A stretch of DNA of 64,000 nucleotides from Nitrosomonas nitrosa (GTDB lineage Bacteria > Pseudomonadota > Gammaproteobacteria > Burkholderiales > Nitrosomonadaceae). The DNA is taken from the NCBI RefSeq assembly GCF_003051105.1, contig NZ_QAOO01000001.1, positions 1 through 64,000 of the forward strand, in the 5' to 3' direction. Both the position numbers and the translations under genes were made by a program. Shown here piece after piece: positions 54,501 through 62,886 of this stretch (position 1 is the stretch's first letter; each line of letters begins with the position of its first letter). The notes beneath the pieces were generated by a model, which had not been told where the DNA came from, did not search any database, and saw nothing but the letters and a program-made list of their open reading frames with translations.

Positions 54501-54884
54501 GTCCCGAATAAAACCTTTATTACCCAGCAATTAATCAATTGGTCGCTTACTGACCAAGTTACCCGTATTCAGATACCCGTGGGGATAGCTTATGGATCGG
54601 ATTGTGAAAAAGCAAGGTCATTGCTGTTGGACATCGCGCGGAATCATCCGTCGGTTTTGCGTGATCCCGAACCAAGCGCACTATTTCTGGAGTTTGGTGC
54701 AAGCTCGCTGAATTTTGAATTAAGAGTCCATGTTGCGCAGATCTCGGACCGAATGGAACTCATCCATGATCTGCATATGGAAATTCACCGCCGGTTTGCT
54801 GAAGAGAAGATCGACATTGCATTCCCGCAATTGGATGTTCATTTTTATCGTGGAGGTGACAAGAAGATACCAGAATCAAGGTAA
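51546..54884 (+). CDS. MscK-like mechanosensitive channel with a large periplasmic coiled coil
   Basis: 1112 aa from ATG 51546; the signal peptide (IIKLIFIVFLLFGVGVDIGHSKA) starts here. Residues about 30-480 are a periplasmic region rich in coiled coil. From about 493 there is a series of transmembrane helices (WLPALIIMGISLLIGLIF ...). The MscS pore and beta domain lies at about 919-1000 (LVAALGVGLGFGLQEIVANF, then FERPIRIGDLVTLNNVTGTV and VVPNKTFITQQLINWS). The architecture matches MscK/KefA of E. coli, which gates under membrane tension and is affected by K+. The gene stands alone, about 165 nt after the tatC gene ends. Confidence 0.87.
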   Translation: MHIIKLIFIVFLLFGVGVDIGHSKASELASQLQSIQSKLETVSSGDETPQKKKLKEIYLNTQQVLLDHQEYLDKTQLYTEQLKKYPQQLEALRKQKSKTTSAQIDTAQLAKLSLPEMEQRYVTVQAKLSELQNQQQKLISEIVTLRQRAIKIREELVTTINARKVLTEKSLSSSPHDISDEKVVDAQKILQEYQNQALTDKIRMLELEALVLPHAIDIATLQEDTVLKPEIHVLQQEAEWLIKQINLTRKSETEKVVEKTGQLLGDGKWQHPALLMMVKNNEDLAAKLSDYAERAANLMIQKAQYENRLNLITRNYATMQQRLEFQEEDDAVGTEIRKQFKQILSKPNIRNAQKLLNSAKLELFQLEQEKLEMLNDKAYFKNMTEGHAINSKDPAYQAIVDAFQELKNSRLHVIDQFMGVLHSYIKELEFYISIQTQLVEKIDQYELLLKENLLVTRSAKPVSLEVIDDFNAAISWLASNKTRSALIKVIDKVWLPALIIMGISLLIGLIFRLIYWPRYLRWEEAANEAWGKVNQDKVRYPVGMLLINLVQSALVALPFMLIHEVLQHSINTEINRALSLVFYVSAVTVFFWSFLLQLCRPGGLLVSQFDCHEDWVNKLYHDVKFYAPGIWVLAIVIGFTDALTDDVVRNSIGRAAFILLCIWLALFALGWTAMSRSGKALYSGKRLTLIQNPKLWMSLLFLQQFYMIVMAARGYYFAALYQSILIFQSISWIILCSLIFFLGYRSLLITQRRIAFKRALAKREEILAQRATAGSSEIEYVDDNYIDVKSISKQSATLLKISVWGVLLGGLSVIWLEMLPAFGFLEKIIIWRTSTMVEGEVVTRLITLETLLVALVILSLVIVGAHNLPGTLELLVLQHLSLNAGSGYAITTLLRYTIIIIGVMVAFQMIGMEWSKIQWLVAALGVGLGFGLQEIVANFVSGIILLFERPIRIGDLVTLNNVTGTVSKINIRATTLIDPDRKEVVVPNKTFITQQLINWSLTDQVTRIQIPVGIAYGSDCEKARSLLLDIARNHPSVLRDPEPSALFLEFGASSLNFELRVHVAQISDRMELIHDLHMEIHRRFAEEKIDIAFPQLDVHFYRGGDKKIPESR

Positions 54885-55057
54885 ATGCGCGATCGATATG
54901 ACCCCAATAGAATTTCAAATTAACATTATATCCATTTGACATATAATAATATTATATCGAAACTATTCGGAGAGTTTTTGGCAATCCCGAGTGAACAAAA
55001 ATAGCGTGTGCAAGTAAGATAAATAATCATCAGCCGCTGAGCTGATAAAGGAGCGCA

Positions 55058-57616
55058 ATGAAGACACCTAAATGGGGTTATCAATTCTTGCAGTATTTTC
55101 TGCGCTTGTGGTTGCCGTTGGTTTTATTGCTGGTTGTGGTGCTATGGATACTATTTCGCACACAAGCAGATGCCGCGCTAGCCATTTTGCAGGCAAACGA
55201 GCGCCAATCAATCCAGATGGGGAAACGTTCTATAGACGCTGCGCTGAGCGTACTCGTCGGCGATGCACTTTATCTTGCAGAACATTCATCCTTACAACAC
55301 TGGTTGGATACCCATGATTCCGAGGCAAAATCACGCCTTGCACATGACTTCCTGGCTTTTGCAAAACGCCGTCCGCACTATGACCAAATCCGCTTTTTGG
55401 ATGAACATGGCTATGAGAGAGTGCGCATCAATTTTCATGATGGCCATTCGTTTATAGAGTTAGCAAGCTTACAAGACCTGTCAGAGTCCCCCTACGTGCG
55501 AAATACGCTTGCGCTGGATGAAAAAGCGGTTCTGATATCACCGTTCGATCTCAATATCGAACAGGGTGTAATAGAAGAACCCATTAGTCCTACGATACGC
55601 TTCAGTGCACCGGTATTCGATGATGATGGACAGAAACGGGGTCTCGTTGTACTCAATTACCAAGGCTATCGGTTACTTAATCGTTTACGCGCTATTTCAG
55701 AGCAAAGTCTGGGTAGCCTATGGTTACTTAATGCGGCGGGCTACTGGTTATTGGGTCCAGATCCGGGAACTGAATGGGGATTTATGTATCAAGACCGTCA
55801 GGCAGTGCGCTTTGAGCGCGAATTCGGTGAAGAGATTTGGTCTGAAATTATGCAAGGACCTCAACTCGGACAATGGGAGCACGAGAAAGGGTTATTTACT
55901 TATTCTAAGATCAGCCCAGCAGAAGCGCAAAATAACGTGAATGCAGAAGAAGAACGATGGGTATTGATATCATATGTGCCGCCTTCAGTGATTGCGGCCA
56001 GTACCGCTGAAAATGAGCGCAATCTTGTCATCGCATTTATTGGATTGACATTTGTGCTGGCGCTAGTCAGTGGGATCATCGCTTATTATATAGTACGCCG
56101 TCGGCAAGCCGAAGCTGCGGTCCGCGCGAGTGAAATCCGGTTTCGGGGGCTGCTCGAATCGGCGCCCGATGGTATTGTCATTGTCGATCAACGCGGGGTT
56201 ATCACTTTAGTCAATTCACAAACTGAGCAATGGTTCGGTTATACACGCGATGAGTTGCTCGGGAACCATATCGAGCAACTCATACCCGAACGCTTCCGCT
56301 CGGGCCACGTGAAGGTACGGGATCGCTATGCTGGAAAACCGGCAACTCGGCCGATGGGGGCTGGGCTAGAACTCTTTGGTAGACGCAAGGATGGTAGCGA
56401 ATTCCCGGTGGAGATCAGTTTGAGTCCTTTACAAACGGATCAAGGGTTATTGGTTACCAGTATTATTCGTGATATTACCTCACGCAAGCAGGCTGAGGAA
56501 ATGCAACGACAGGTAGAAATGCGCTACCATGGTCTCGTCAACAATTTGCCGGTAGGGGTCTATCGTAACAAGCCGGATGAAAAAGGACAGTTCCTTGAAG
56601 TCAATCAGGCGATGGTCGATATTTTTGAAGCAGAATCGGCAGAGCAACTGCTCACTCATCATTTCAGAGAATCTTATTGCGATCTTGCTGAACGCAATCG
56701 ATTTATCGGTAAGGTTTTGCACGATGGCTACGTCAAGGGTGAAGAAGTTCGTTTAAAAACCTTGAAGGGACGGGAGTTTTATGCGGCTTTGTCGGCTGTC
56801 ATGAAAAAAAATGAATCAGGCGGAATCTATTTCGACGGTATTCTGGAAGATATCAGTATGCGTAAGCAGAGTGAACATAAGATTCAACAATTGAACGAGC
56901 GTCTACAAGCGCGTTCCAAGGAACTCGAAACCATCAACCGCGAGCTGGAAGCATTCAGCTATTCTGTTTCTCACGATTTGCGTGCGCCACTGCGCGCCAT
57001 GGATGGTTTTAGTCGCACGTTGCTCGATGAATACGCTGATCATTTCGATGAAAAAGGAAGAGACCGGCTTAGGCGGATACGCGCTGCAGCACAGCGCATG
57101 GGTGCCCTGATCGATGATTTGCTTAAATTGTCGCGCGTCAGTCGTACGGAGATCAAGCGGGAAGAAGTCGATTTGACTCAGATGGCAAATGAGGTGTTGC
57201 AAATCTTGCAACAGGATGATCCGGCACGAACGGTATGTATTCAAATACAATCCGGCTTGATGGCCTATGGGGATGCACGGTTGTTGCGCGTGGTGATGGA
57301 TAATTTGCTGGGTAATGCCTGGAAATTCACTGCTCATGCGCAAGCAGCTTCTATTGAAGTAGGGGAGGAGCTGAAGGGTGGACAAATTGTTTACTTTGTT
57401 CGGGATAATGGTATAGGGTTTGATATGGCTTATGCCGATAAATTATTTGGCGCTTTTCAACGTTTGCACGATGCTGCCGAATTTCCTGGAACGGGAATCG
57501 GTCTGGCAACGGTGCAGCGCGTCATTCATAAGCATGGGGGCCAGATCTGGGCAGAGAGCGCTGTCAATCAAGGTGCAATTTTTTATTTTACTTTGGATGA
57601 AAAGGAGAGCGCATGA
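55058..57616 (+). CDS. PAS-domain sensor histidine kinase (phytochrome-type kinase core)
   Basis: 852 aa. TM1 near residues 12-34 (LPLVLLLVVVLWILF), a periplasmic sensor of about 285 residues, TM2 near 322-343 (VIAFIGLTFVLALVSGIIAYY). PAS1 covers about 360-470 (APDGIVIVDQRGVITLVNSQ) with a PAC segment, PAS2 about 485-595. The HisKA domain follows a coiled coil: phospho-acceptor His639 in SYSVSHDLRAPLRAMDGF. HATPase_c: DNLLGNAWKFT, RDNGIGFDMAY, GTGIGLATVQR. The HRAPLR form is that of phytochrome-like kinases. The kinase overlaps the next gene by 4 nt (ATGA), a response regulator, so they form a signalling pair. Confidence 0.9.
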   Translation: MKTPKWGYQFLQYFLRLWLPLVLLLVVVLWILFRTQADAALAILQANERQSIQMGKRSIDAALSVLVGDALYLAEHSSLQHWLDTHDSEAKSRLAHDFLAFAKRRPHYDQIRFLDEHGYERVRINFHDGHSFIELASLQDLSESPYVRNTLALDEKAVLISPFDLNIEQGVIEEPISPTIRFSAPVFDDDGQKRGLVVLNYQGYRLLNRLRAISEQSLGSLWLLNAAGYWLLGPDPGTEWGFMYQDRQAVRFEREFGEEIWSEIMQGPQLGQWEHEKGLFTYSKISPAEAQNNVNAEEERWVLISYVPPSVIAASTAENERNLVIAFIGLTFVLALVSGIIAYYIVRRRQAEAAVRASEIRFRGLLESAPDGIVIVDQRGVITLVNSQTEQWFGYTRDELLGNHIEQLIPERFRSGHVKVRDRYAGKPATRPMGAGLELFGRRKDGSEFPVEISLSPLQTDQGLLVTSIIRDITSRKQAEEMQRQVEMRYHGLVNNLPVGVYRNKPDEKGQFLEVNQAMVDIFEAESAEQLLTHHFRESYCDLAERNRFIGKVLHDGYVKGEEVRLKTLKGREFYAALSAVMKKNESGGIYFDGILEDISMRKQSEHKIQQLNERLQARSKELETINRELEAFSYSVSHDLRAPLRAMDGFSRTLLDEYADHFDEKGRDRLRRIRAAAQRMGALIDDLLKLSRVSRTEIKREEVDLTQMANEVLQILQQDDPARTVCIQIQSGLMAYGDARLLRVVMDNLLGNAWKFTAHAQAASIEVGEELKGGQIVYFVRDNGIGFDMAYADKLFGAFQRLHDAAEFPGTGIGLATVQRVIHKHGGQIWAESAVNQGAIFYFTLDEKESA

Positions 57617-58053
57617 GTGATAAGGCCATATTGTTGGTCGAAGATAATCCAGACGATGCATTGTTGACGATAGAAGCTCTGGAAGCGAATCGAATCGGGA
57701 ATAAAGTGGTGGTCGCTCGCAACGGTGTCGAAGCACTCGATTATTTGTTTTGTAGAGGGATCTATGCAGAGCGGAATGCTGCTGACCTGCCCGTACTCGT
57801 ATTACTTGATCTGAAGCTTCCCAAAATCGATGGTCTGGAAGTATTACGGCAAATTCGGGCCGATGAGCGTACCCATGTTTTGCCTACCGTTATTTTGACT
57901 TCGTCCATCGAGGATGAAGATCGTCTCAAAGGTTACGCGCTGGGCGCCAATAGCTATGTGCGTAAACCGGTCGATTTCGATGATTTTGTCCAGGCTGCGG
58001 GTCAACTGGGGCTCTATTGGTTGGTATTGAATGAATCACCATTTGGACGGTAA
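57613..58053 (+). CDS. Rcp1-type single-domain response regulator
   Basis: 146 aa stand-alone receiver. It has LLVEDNPDDALLTIEAL with the acidic pocket, Asp66 in LVLLDLKLPKIDGL, Thr/Ser in VILTSSIEDED and Lys in SYVRKPVDFDDF. The inserted loop (LFCRGIYAERNAADLP) is typical of Rcp1 and CphA-type regulators that pair with phytochrome-like kinases. Its ATG overlaps the kinase stop. No output domain; it probably relays phosphate onward, perhaps to the GGDEF/EAL protein downstream. Confidence 0.9.
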   Translation: MSDKAILLVEDNPDDALLTIEALEANRIGNKVVVARNGVEALDYLFCRGIYAERNAADLPVLVLLDLKLPKIDGLEVLRQIRADERTHVLPTVILTSSIEDEDRLKGYALGANSYVRKPVDFDDFVQAAGQLGLYWLVLNESPFGR

Positions 58054-58076
58054 CAGTCCGATCTTGGGGAAAAAGT

Positions 58077-60524
58077 ATGTCGATAACCCAGCTATCTTCA
58101 CCGTTGTTACGTTTTCTGTTCATAGAGGATTTGGAAGACGACGCGCTATTGCTGGTAGACTTCCTTCGTTCTGGTGGTCTTGAATTTGATTGGCAGCGGG
58201 TAGCGACTGAGCAGGAAGTCAGCTTGAAGCTGCAGGAATCGTGGGATATCGTATTTTCTGATTACACCATGCCGGGCTTTAGTGGCATTCATGCACTTGA
58301 AATTGTACGCAAGCATGACCCTGATCTCCCTTTTATTTTTATTTCCGGCACGATCGGTGAGGAAATAGCGGTAGAAGCATTAAAACATGGCGCACAGGAC
58401 TACGTCATGAAAGGAAACATGGGACGTTTACTGCCCGCGATTGATCGCGAGCTGCGTGAAGCCCGGTCACGCCGGGAGCGTCGTCAGACTGATCAATTGT
58501 TGCGCAAGCTATCTTTGGTGGTGACCCAGACAACGGACAGCGTCTTCGTCACAGATCGGGAGGGGCATATCGAATATGTGAATCCGGCGTTTGAGCTGCT
58601 TACCGGTTACAGCATCGATGAAGCTAAGGGGAAAACACCTGCCATTTTGTGTTCAGGCCAACATGATCGTAATGTTTACTGTCAGTTATGGGAAACGATC
58701 GTCAGTGGTAATATCTATAAAGGGACGCTGGTTAACCGGCGCAAGAATGGAGAATTTTTTCATCAAGAACAGGAAATAACGCCTTTAAAGGATGAACAAG
58801 GACATATTACGCATTATGTCGCAACCGGTAGAGATATCACGAACCGGGTCAATATCGAGCGAGAACGTGCGAGACTGGCGGCTATTCTGGAAGCGACGCC
58901 TGACCTGGTCGCCATATTTGAGCCGAGCGGTGTTTTTCGTTACTTGAATGGTGCAGGGCGACGGCTTCTGGGGATCAGTCTGAGAGAAGATATTACTCAA
59001 TATCGTATGCAAACACTATTCCGAAAGGATATTGCGCAACAGATGATGGATGAGATTATCAAGTCCGCAAGTCAGGATGGAATTTGGAGTGGAGAGACGG
59101 TCTTACAGATTGCTGCCGGCAGAGAATTGCCTGTTTCCCAAGTTGTATTGGCGCATAAGAACAATGGTCAAGAAATCGAGTTTTTATCCACCATCGCACG
59201 TGATATCTCTGAACGAAAACGTTTTGAAGCTGAGTTACAGCATCAGGCAACGCATGATCGTTTGACTAATCTACCGAACCGTTTTTTTTTGGTTGATCGT
59301 TTTACCACCGCACTGGAACATGCGCGGCGGCATAGACACTATGTCGCAGTGCTTTTCCTGGATATGGACCACTTTAAGCGTATTAACGATACCCTCGGAC
59401 ACGCAGCTGGTGACAGTTTACTGCAGCAGGTGGCTCAACGGTTACACAGTTGTATGCGTGCCAATGACACCGTGGCGCGGCATGGAGGCGACGAATTCAC
59501 TATCGTCGTTGGCGATCTCGATGATCCAGAAAATATCCTAGGTGTGCTGCGCAAGCTGCGAAAGGCAATCGAGCGGCCAATAATCGTTAACTCGCAAGAA
59601 ATTTATGTGACGTTCAGTACCGGCATCGCACTTTACCCACATGATGGCACAGGAATAGAGGATTTACTGAGTCATGCAGATATCGCCATGTATCAGGCTA
59701 AATCGGCTGGGCCCAATCAATACCGTTTTTATGCGCCCAATATGAACGTTCGTGGTCATGAGCTGCTGGCATTGGAAGCTGATTTGCGTCGCGCCATGGA
59801 ACAAGAGGAGTTTGTATTGCACTATCAGCCGCAAATCGACCTGCGTGATAACCGAATAATCGGAGCGGAAGGGTTGATTCGTTGGCAACATCCTACGCGC
59901 GGATTGGTCTCGCCTGCCGATTTTATTCCCTTGCTAGAGAAATCAGGTATGATCGTTCCGGTGGGTGAATGGGTGATGCATGAAGCCTGTAGAATGCATC
60001 GCAAATGGCGTAAATTGGGGTTCAACGATTTACGCGTTTCTATCAATGTTTCTGCTGCCCAATTTGGCGACGCTGATTTGCTCGCTAAGGTGCAACGAGT
60101 GCTAAAAGAGGAGCGCATGCCCCATCAAGCACTTGAATTCGAGATTACAGAAAATATATTGATGCGCGATCCTGTCAGTGCAGCTGAATTGCTGGAAGCC
60201 ATTCATGCCTTGGGCGTCCGCATCGCCATTGATGATTTTGGTACCGGTTACTCCTCGTTGGCTTACCTGAAGCGCTTTCCACTCGATGCGCTCAAGATCG
60301 ATCAGACATTCGTCCGTGACATCACAAGCGATACCAGCGACGCCGCAATCGTGGAAGCGAGTGTTTCGCTCGCTCATAAACTTGATCTGGAAGTGGTCGC
60401 GGAAGGTGTGGAGACGGAACAGCAATTGGCTTTTCTTTATGCACAGGGATGTGATCTGGTGCAAGGCTATTATTTTGGCCGCCCTGTGACCATATCTGAG
60501 TTTATTCGACTGCTCCAGCAATAA
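58077..60524 (+). CDS. REC-PAS-PAS-GGDEF-EAL regulator of c-di-GMP
   Basis: 815 aa. Receiver at about 10-125 with Asp62 in IVFSDYTMPGFSG. Two PAS domains: about 140-255 (TTDSVFVTDREGHIEYVNPAFELLTGY) and about 265-380. GGDEF at about 385-545: signature RHGGDEFTIVV, intact, with DMDHFKRINDTLGHAAGD. EAL at about 560-808: EGLIRW (first Glu near 596), NVSAAQF, FEITENILM, DDFGTGYSSL, DALKIDQTFVRD, VVAEGVET, all catalytic positions present. Both activities are possible. It begins 23 nt after the response regulator, in the same operon. Confidence 0.9.
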   Translation: MSITQLSSPLLRFLFIEDLEDDALLLVDFLRSGGLEFDWQRVATEQEVSLKLQESWDIVFSDYTMPGFSGIHALEIVRKHDPDLPFIFISGTIGEEIAVEALKHGAQDYVMKGNMGRLLPAIDRELREARSRRERRQTDQLLRKLSLVVTQTTDSVFVTDREGHIEYVNPAFELLTGYSIDEAKGKTPAILCSGQHDRNVYCQLWETIVSGNIYKGTLVNRRKNGEFFHQEQEITPLKDEQGHITHYVATGRDITNRVNIERERARLAAILEATPDLVAIFEPSGVFRYLNGAGRRLLGISLREDITQYRMQTLFRKDIAQQMMDEIIKSASQDGIWSGETVLQIAAGRELPVSQVVLAHKNNGQEIEFLSTIARDISERKRFEAELQHQATHDRLTNLPNRFFLVDRFTTALEHARRHRHYVAVLFLDMDHFKRINDTLGHAAGDSLLQQVAQRLHSCMRANDTVARHGGDEFTIVVGDLDDPENILGVLRKLRKAIERPIIVNSQEIYVTFSTGIALYPHDGTGIEDLLSHADIAMYQAKSAGPNQYRFYAPNMNVRGHELLALEADLRRAMEQEEFVLHYQPQIDLRDNRIIGAEGLIRWQHPTRGLVSPADFIPLLEKSGMIVPVGEWVMHEACRMHRKWRKLGFNDLRVSINVSAAQFGDADLLAKVQRVLKEERMPHQALEFEITENILMRDPVSAAELLEAIHALGVRIAIDDFGTGYSSLAYLKRFPLDALKIDQTFVRDITSDTSDAAIVEASVSLAHKLDLEVVAEGVETEQQLAFLYAQGCDLVQGYYFGRPVTISEFIRLLQQ

Positions 60525-60552
60525 GCTAAATTGTTATTGAGGATTTTTGCTG

Positions 60553-61917
60553 ATGCCTATACTTTCGATCAATCCCGTTACAGGGCAAATCTTGGATTCC
60601 TTTCCCCTCTGGTCGGATGAAACGATCGATTCGACCTTGAGCCGTGTCGTCACTGCTTACGCCTACTGGTCGGCACTCGATATCGAACAGAGAGCAGTTT
60701 ACATGCACAATCTGGCCCAGGTCTTGCGTCAGCGTCGAGACGATTACGCCCAACTCATCACCGAGGAGATGGGGAAATTACTAAAAGAAGCCAGGGCAGA
60801 GATCGACAAATGTGCGCTCGGCTGTGAACATTATGCGGGGCATGCGAAAACCTATTTGGCTGAGGAAATCATAGACTCAGATGCCAGCCGCAGTGGGGTC
60901 ATTTATCAACCTTTGGGTACGTTATTGTGTATCATGCCGTGGAATTTCCCTTTCTGGCAACTGATACGCGCTGCTGTGCCTGCAATGATGGCAGGCAATA
61001 CCGTTGTGCTTAAGCACGCTTCCAATGTCCCGCGCTGTGCACTCGCACTAGAAGAAGCATTTCGTGAAGCAGGTTTTCCGGAGAATGCCTTTCGCACCTT
61101 GATGATTTCGGCTACACAAGCCGAGAAGGTCATTGCAGATCCACGCATTGCAGCGGTGACCTTGACCGGCAGCAGTGCAGCCGGACGTAAAGTGGCCGCA
61201 ATTGCCGGCCAGCATTTGAAAAAATGTGTATTGGAATTGGGCGGATCAGATCCTTTCATTGTGCTGGAGGATGCAGATCTTGAATTTACGGTATCCCAGG
61301 CAGTCTCCGCCCGTTTTCAGAATATGGGACAAAGTTGCATTGCTGCCAAGCGATTCATCCTTGTGGAGGGTATTGCTGATCTCTTTTTAGAACACTTTAA
61401 AACATTGGTAAGTCAATTGCGCATGGGTGACCCTAAGGATGAATCCACGACCATCGCGCCAATGGCGCGCGTAGATTTGCGTGACGCACTGCATGCACAA
61501 ATCGAGCGCAGCCTAGCGATGGGGGCAATACTTGTGGCAGGAGGAGAAACTATCGGTACGCAAGGCGCTTATTACGCGCCCACTATCTTGGATCGGGTAT
61601 ACCCAGGCATGCCCGCCTTCGATGAGGAGTTATTCGGTCCGGTTGCTGCAATTGTACGCGTGAGAAACACTGAGGAAGCAATTCAGTTAGCTAATCAAAC
61701 TCCGTTTGGTTTGGGTGGGAGCGTATGGACCCGTAATATCGCGCACGGTGAAGCAATCACCCGACGGCTACTTGTGGGAGCGGCTTTTGTCAATGGCATC
61801 GTCAAAAGCGACCCGCGTTTGCCGTTTGGCGGCATCAAAGCATCCGGCTTTGGCCGGGAATTGTCCTACCATGGCATTCGTGAGTTTGTGAATATTAAAA
61901 CAATATGGGTTGGATAA
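60553..61917 (+). CDS. NAD(P)-dependent succinate-semialdehyde dehydrogenase (Sad/GabD family)
   Basis: 454 aa from ATG 60553; GAGGA lies upstream. Aldehyde dehydrogenase fold. The general base Glu is in LELGGSDPFIVLEDAD, the catalytic Cys in QNMGQSCIAAKRFI, and the cofactor region PWNFPFWQLIRAAVPAMMAGNTVVLKHAS. C-terminal RLPFGGIKASGFGRELSYHGIREFVN is typical of the short Sad/YneI subgroup. It follows the signalling gene by 28 nt and may be the last gene of that operon; an aldehyde substrate other than succinate semialdehyde cannot be excluded. Confidence 0.85.
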   Translation: MPILSINPVTGQILDSFPLWSDETIDSTLSRVVTAYAYWSALDIEQRAVYMHNLAQVLRQRRDDYAQLITEEMGKLLKEARAEIDKCALGCEHYAGHAKTYLAEEIIDSDASRSGVIYQPLGTLLCIMPWNFPFWQLIRAAVPAMMAGNTVVLKHASNVPRCALALEEAFREAGFPENAFRTLMISATQAEKVIADPRIAAVTLTGSSAAGRKVAAIAGQHLKKCVLELGGSDPFIVLEDADLEFTVSQAVSARFQNMGQSCIAAKRFILVEGIADLFLEHFKTLVSQLRMGDPKDESTTIAPMARVDLRDALHAQIERSLAMGAILVAGGETIGTQGAYYAPTILDRVYPGMPAFDEELFGPVAAIVRVRNTEEAIQLANQTPFGLGGSVWTRNIAHGEAITRRLLVGAAFVNGIVKSDPRLPFGGIKASGFGRELSYHGIREFVNIKTIWVG

Positions 61918-61986
61918 TGACAAGTAACGGATAGGTCGCACATTTTGCTTGCTTCAAACTTGTTGCAAATAAGTAGCTTAAAATAG

Positions 61987-62030
61987 AGCAGGTTTCCAGC
62001 ATGAATTGTTTTTCATGCCGGAAACCTGCT
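61987..62030 (+). terminator. Strong rho-independent terminator
   Basis: AGCAGGTTTCCAGCATGAA, 6-nt loop, TTCATGCCGGAAACCTGCT: a 19-bp stem with one A-C mismatch, followed by TTTTGC. It closes the plus-strand operon ending with the aldehyde dehydrogenase; it is also positioned to stop minus-strand reading from the EF-hand gene. Confidence 0.85.
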
Positions 62031-62049
62031 TTTGCTGGTTAATTAAAGC

Positions 62050-62430
62050 TTAATAGCTTTTCTTGTCACCATGCATTTTTCTTTTCTCTGCTTTCGATTT
62101 TTCTATCTCATCTTTATCGATAACGCCATCTTTGTTGGCATCCATTTTCTCGAACATGGCATCGTGGTGTTTATCCCATTCCTCCTTGCTAACCTTGCCA
62201 TCTTTATCGGTGTCAGCCATGTTAGCACCACACCTATTTTCACCACATTTACCTTCACCGCCGCATTTGCCTTCACCTGCTTTCTTATCACCATAGGCAA
62301 CCATAAACCCTTTTTCCATTGGTTGCATGCTGAAAGGATTTTCGGCAGCAGAAGCTAAGGGTGCAATACCGAGGGTTACAGCGAAAGCAGAACCGACTGC
62401 AGCAGAAATGATTGATTTTCTTTTAGACAT
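62050..62430 (-). CDS. Secreted EF-hand protein with a bufferin/HvfA-like Cys-Gly segment
   Basis: 126 aa. N-terminal signal (MSKRKSIISAAVGSAFAVTLGIAPLASAA, with cleavage after ASA). The segment GEGKCGGEGKCGENRCGA resembles the low-complexity Cys repeats of HvfA/bufferin proteins, which bind copper or other metals in the periplasm. Two EF-hand loops follow: DTDKDGKVSKEEW and DANKDGVIDKDEI. The C-terminus is Lys/Glu-rich. Calcium binding plus metal chelation is inferred. No DUF692/HvfB enzyme gene is adjacent within the window. The terminator of the convergent operon lies 20 bp away. Confidence 0.75.
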   Translation of the reverse strand: MSKRKSIISAAVGSAFAVTLGIAPLASAAENPFSMQPMEKGFMVAYGDKKAGEGKCGGEGKCGENRCGANMADTDKDGKVSKEEWDKHHDAMFEKMDANKDGVIDKDEIEKSKAEKRKMHGDKKSY

Positions 62431-62592
62431 GATGTTTCTCCTGAATGTATTAAAGGAATACTACGCTAGAGCTTACCGGGAAATCCGGTATTTTTTATTG
62501 TAGACGCAAAGCTAGTTGCGATCACGGCAATTCTGAATGTTTCATGATTTACTGTGCACGGACTGCTAGGCCGACAATAAAAATCTGTTGCA

Positions 62593-62618
62593 CAGCATGT
62601 CGCTTTCGCAACATGCTG
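62593..62618 (-). terminator. Weak hairpin downstream of csbD
   Basis: CAGCATGT, 10-nt loop, ACATGCTG; on the minus strand it is followed after some bases by ATTTTTATT. A weak terminator for csbD is likely, but the T-run is not adjacent. Confidence 0.45.
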
Positions 62619-62647
62619 CTCTGCTTTACGCAGGAGGAGGGCGCTAC

Positions 62648-62851
62648 TTAATCTTTATGTTTTCTTTCCCATTCTTCGATTTGCTTTTCAGCTTCTTCCT
62701 TGCTGATTCCGTAGGATTCCTGGATTTTGCCAGCAAGCTGATCGCGTTTCCCGGCAATCGTGTCGAGATGATCGTCGGTGAGCTTGCCCCATTGTTCCTT
62801 GATTTTTCCTTTGAATTGTTTCCAGTTACCTTCTATTTGATCCCAGTTCAT
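62648..62851 (-). CDS. CsbD-family stress protein
   Basis: 67 aa, family length. The whole sequence fits CsbD: MNWDQIEGNWKQFKGKIKEQWG, then KLTDDHLDTIAGKRDQLAGKIQE and YGISKEEAEKQIEEWER. Small soluble helical protein induced in general stress; its molecular function is unknown. It follows the BON-domain gene 35 nt downstream on the same strand and precedes the EF-hand gene. Confidence 0.92.
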   Translation of the reverse strand: MNWDQIEGNWKQFKGKIKEQWGKLTDDHLDTIAGKRDQLAGKIQESYGISKEEAEKQIEEWERKHKD

Positions 62852-62886
62852 TTTGTAGCTCCTTTCTTACATTAAAATTACGGTTG

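Noticed and set aside
62063-62358. Hydrophobic plus-strand ORFs over the EF-hand gene
   Set aside because: Antisense to Lys/Asp/Gly codons; the EF-hand loops are decisive for the minus strand.
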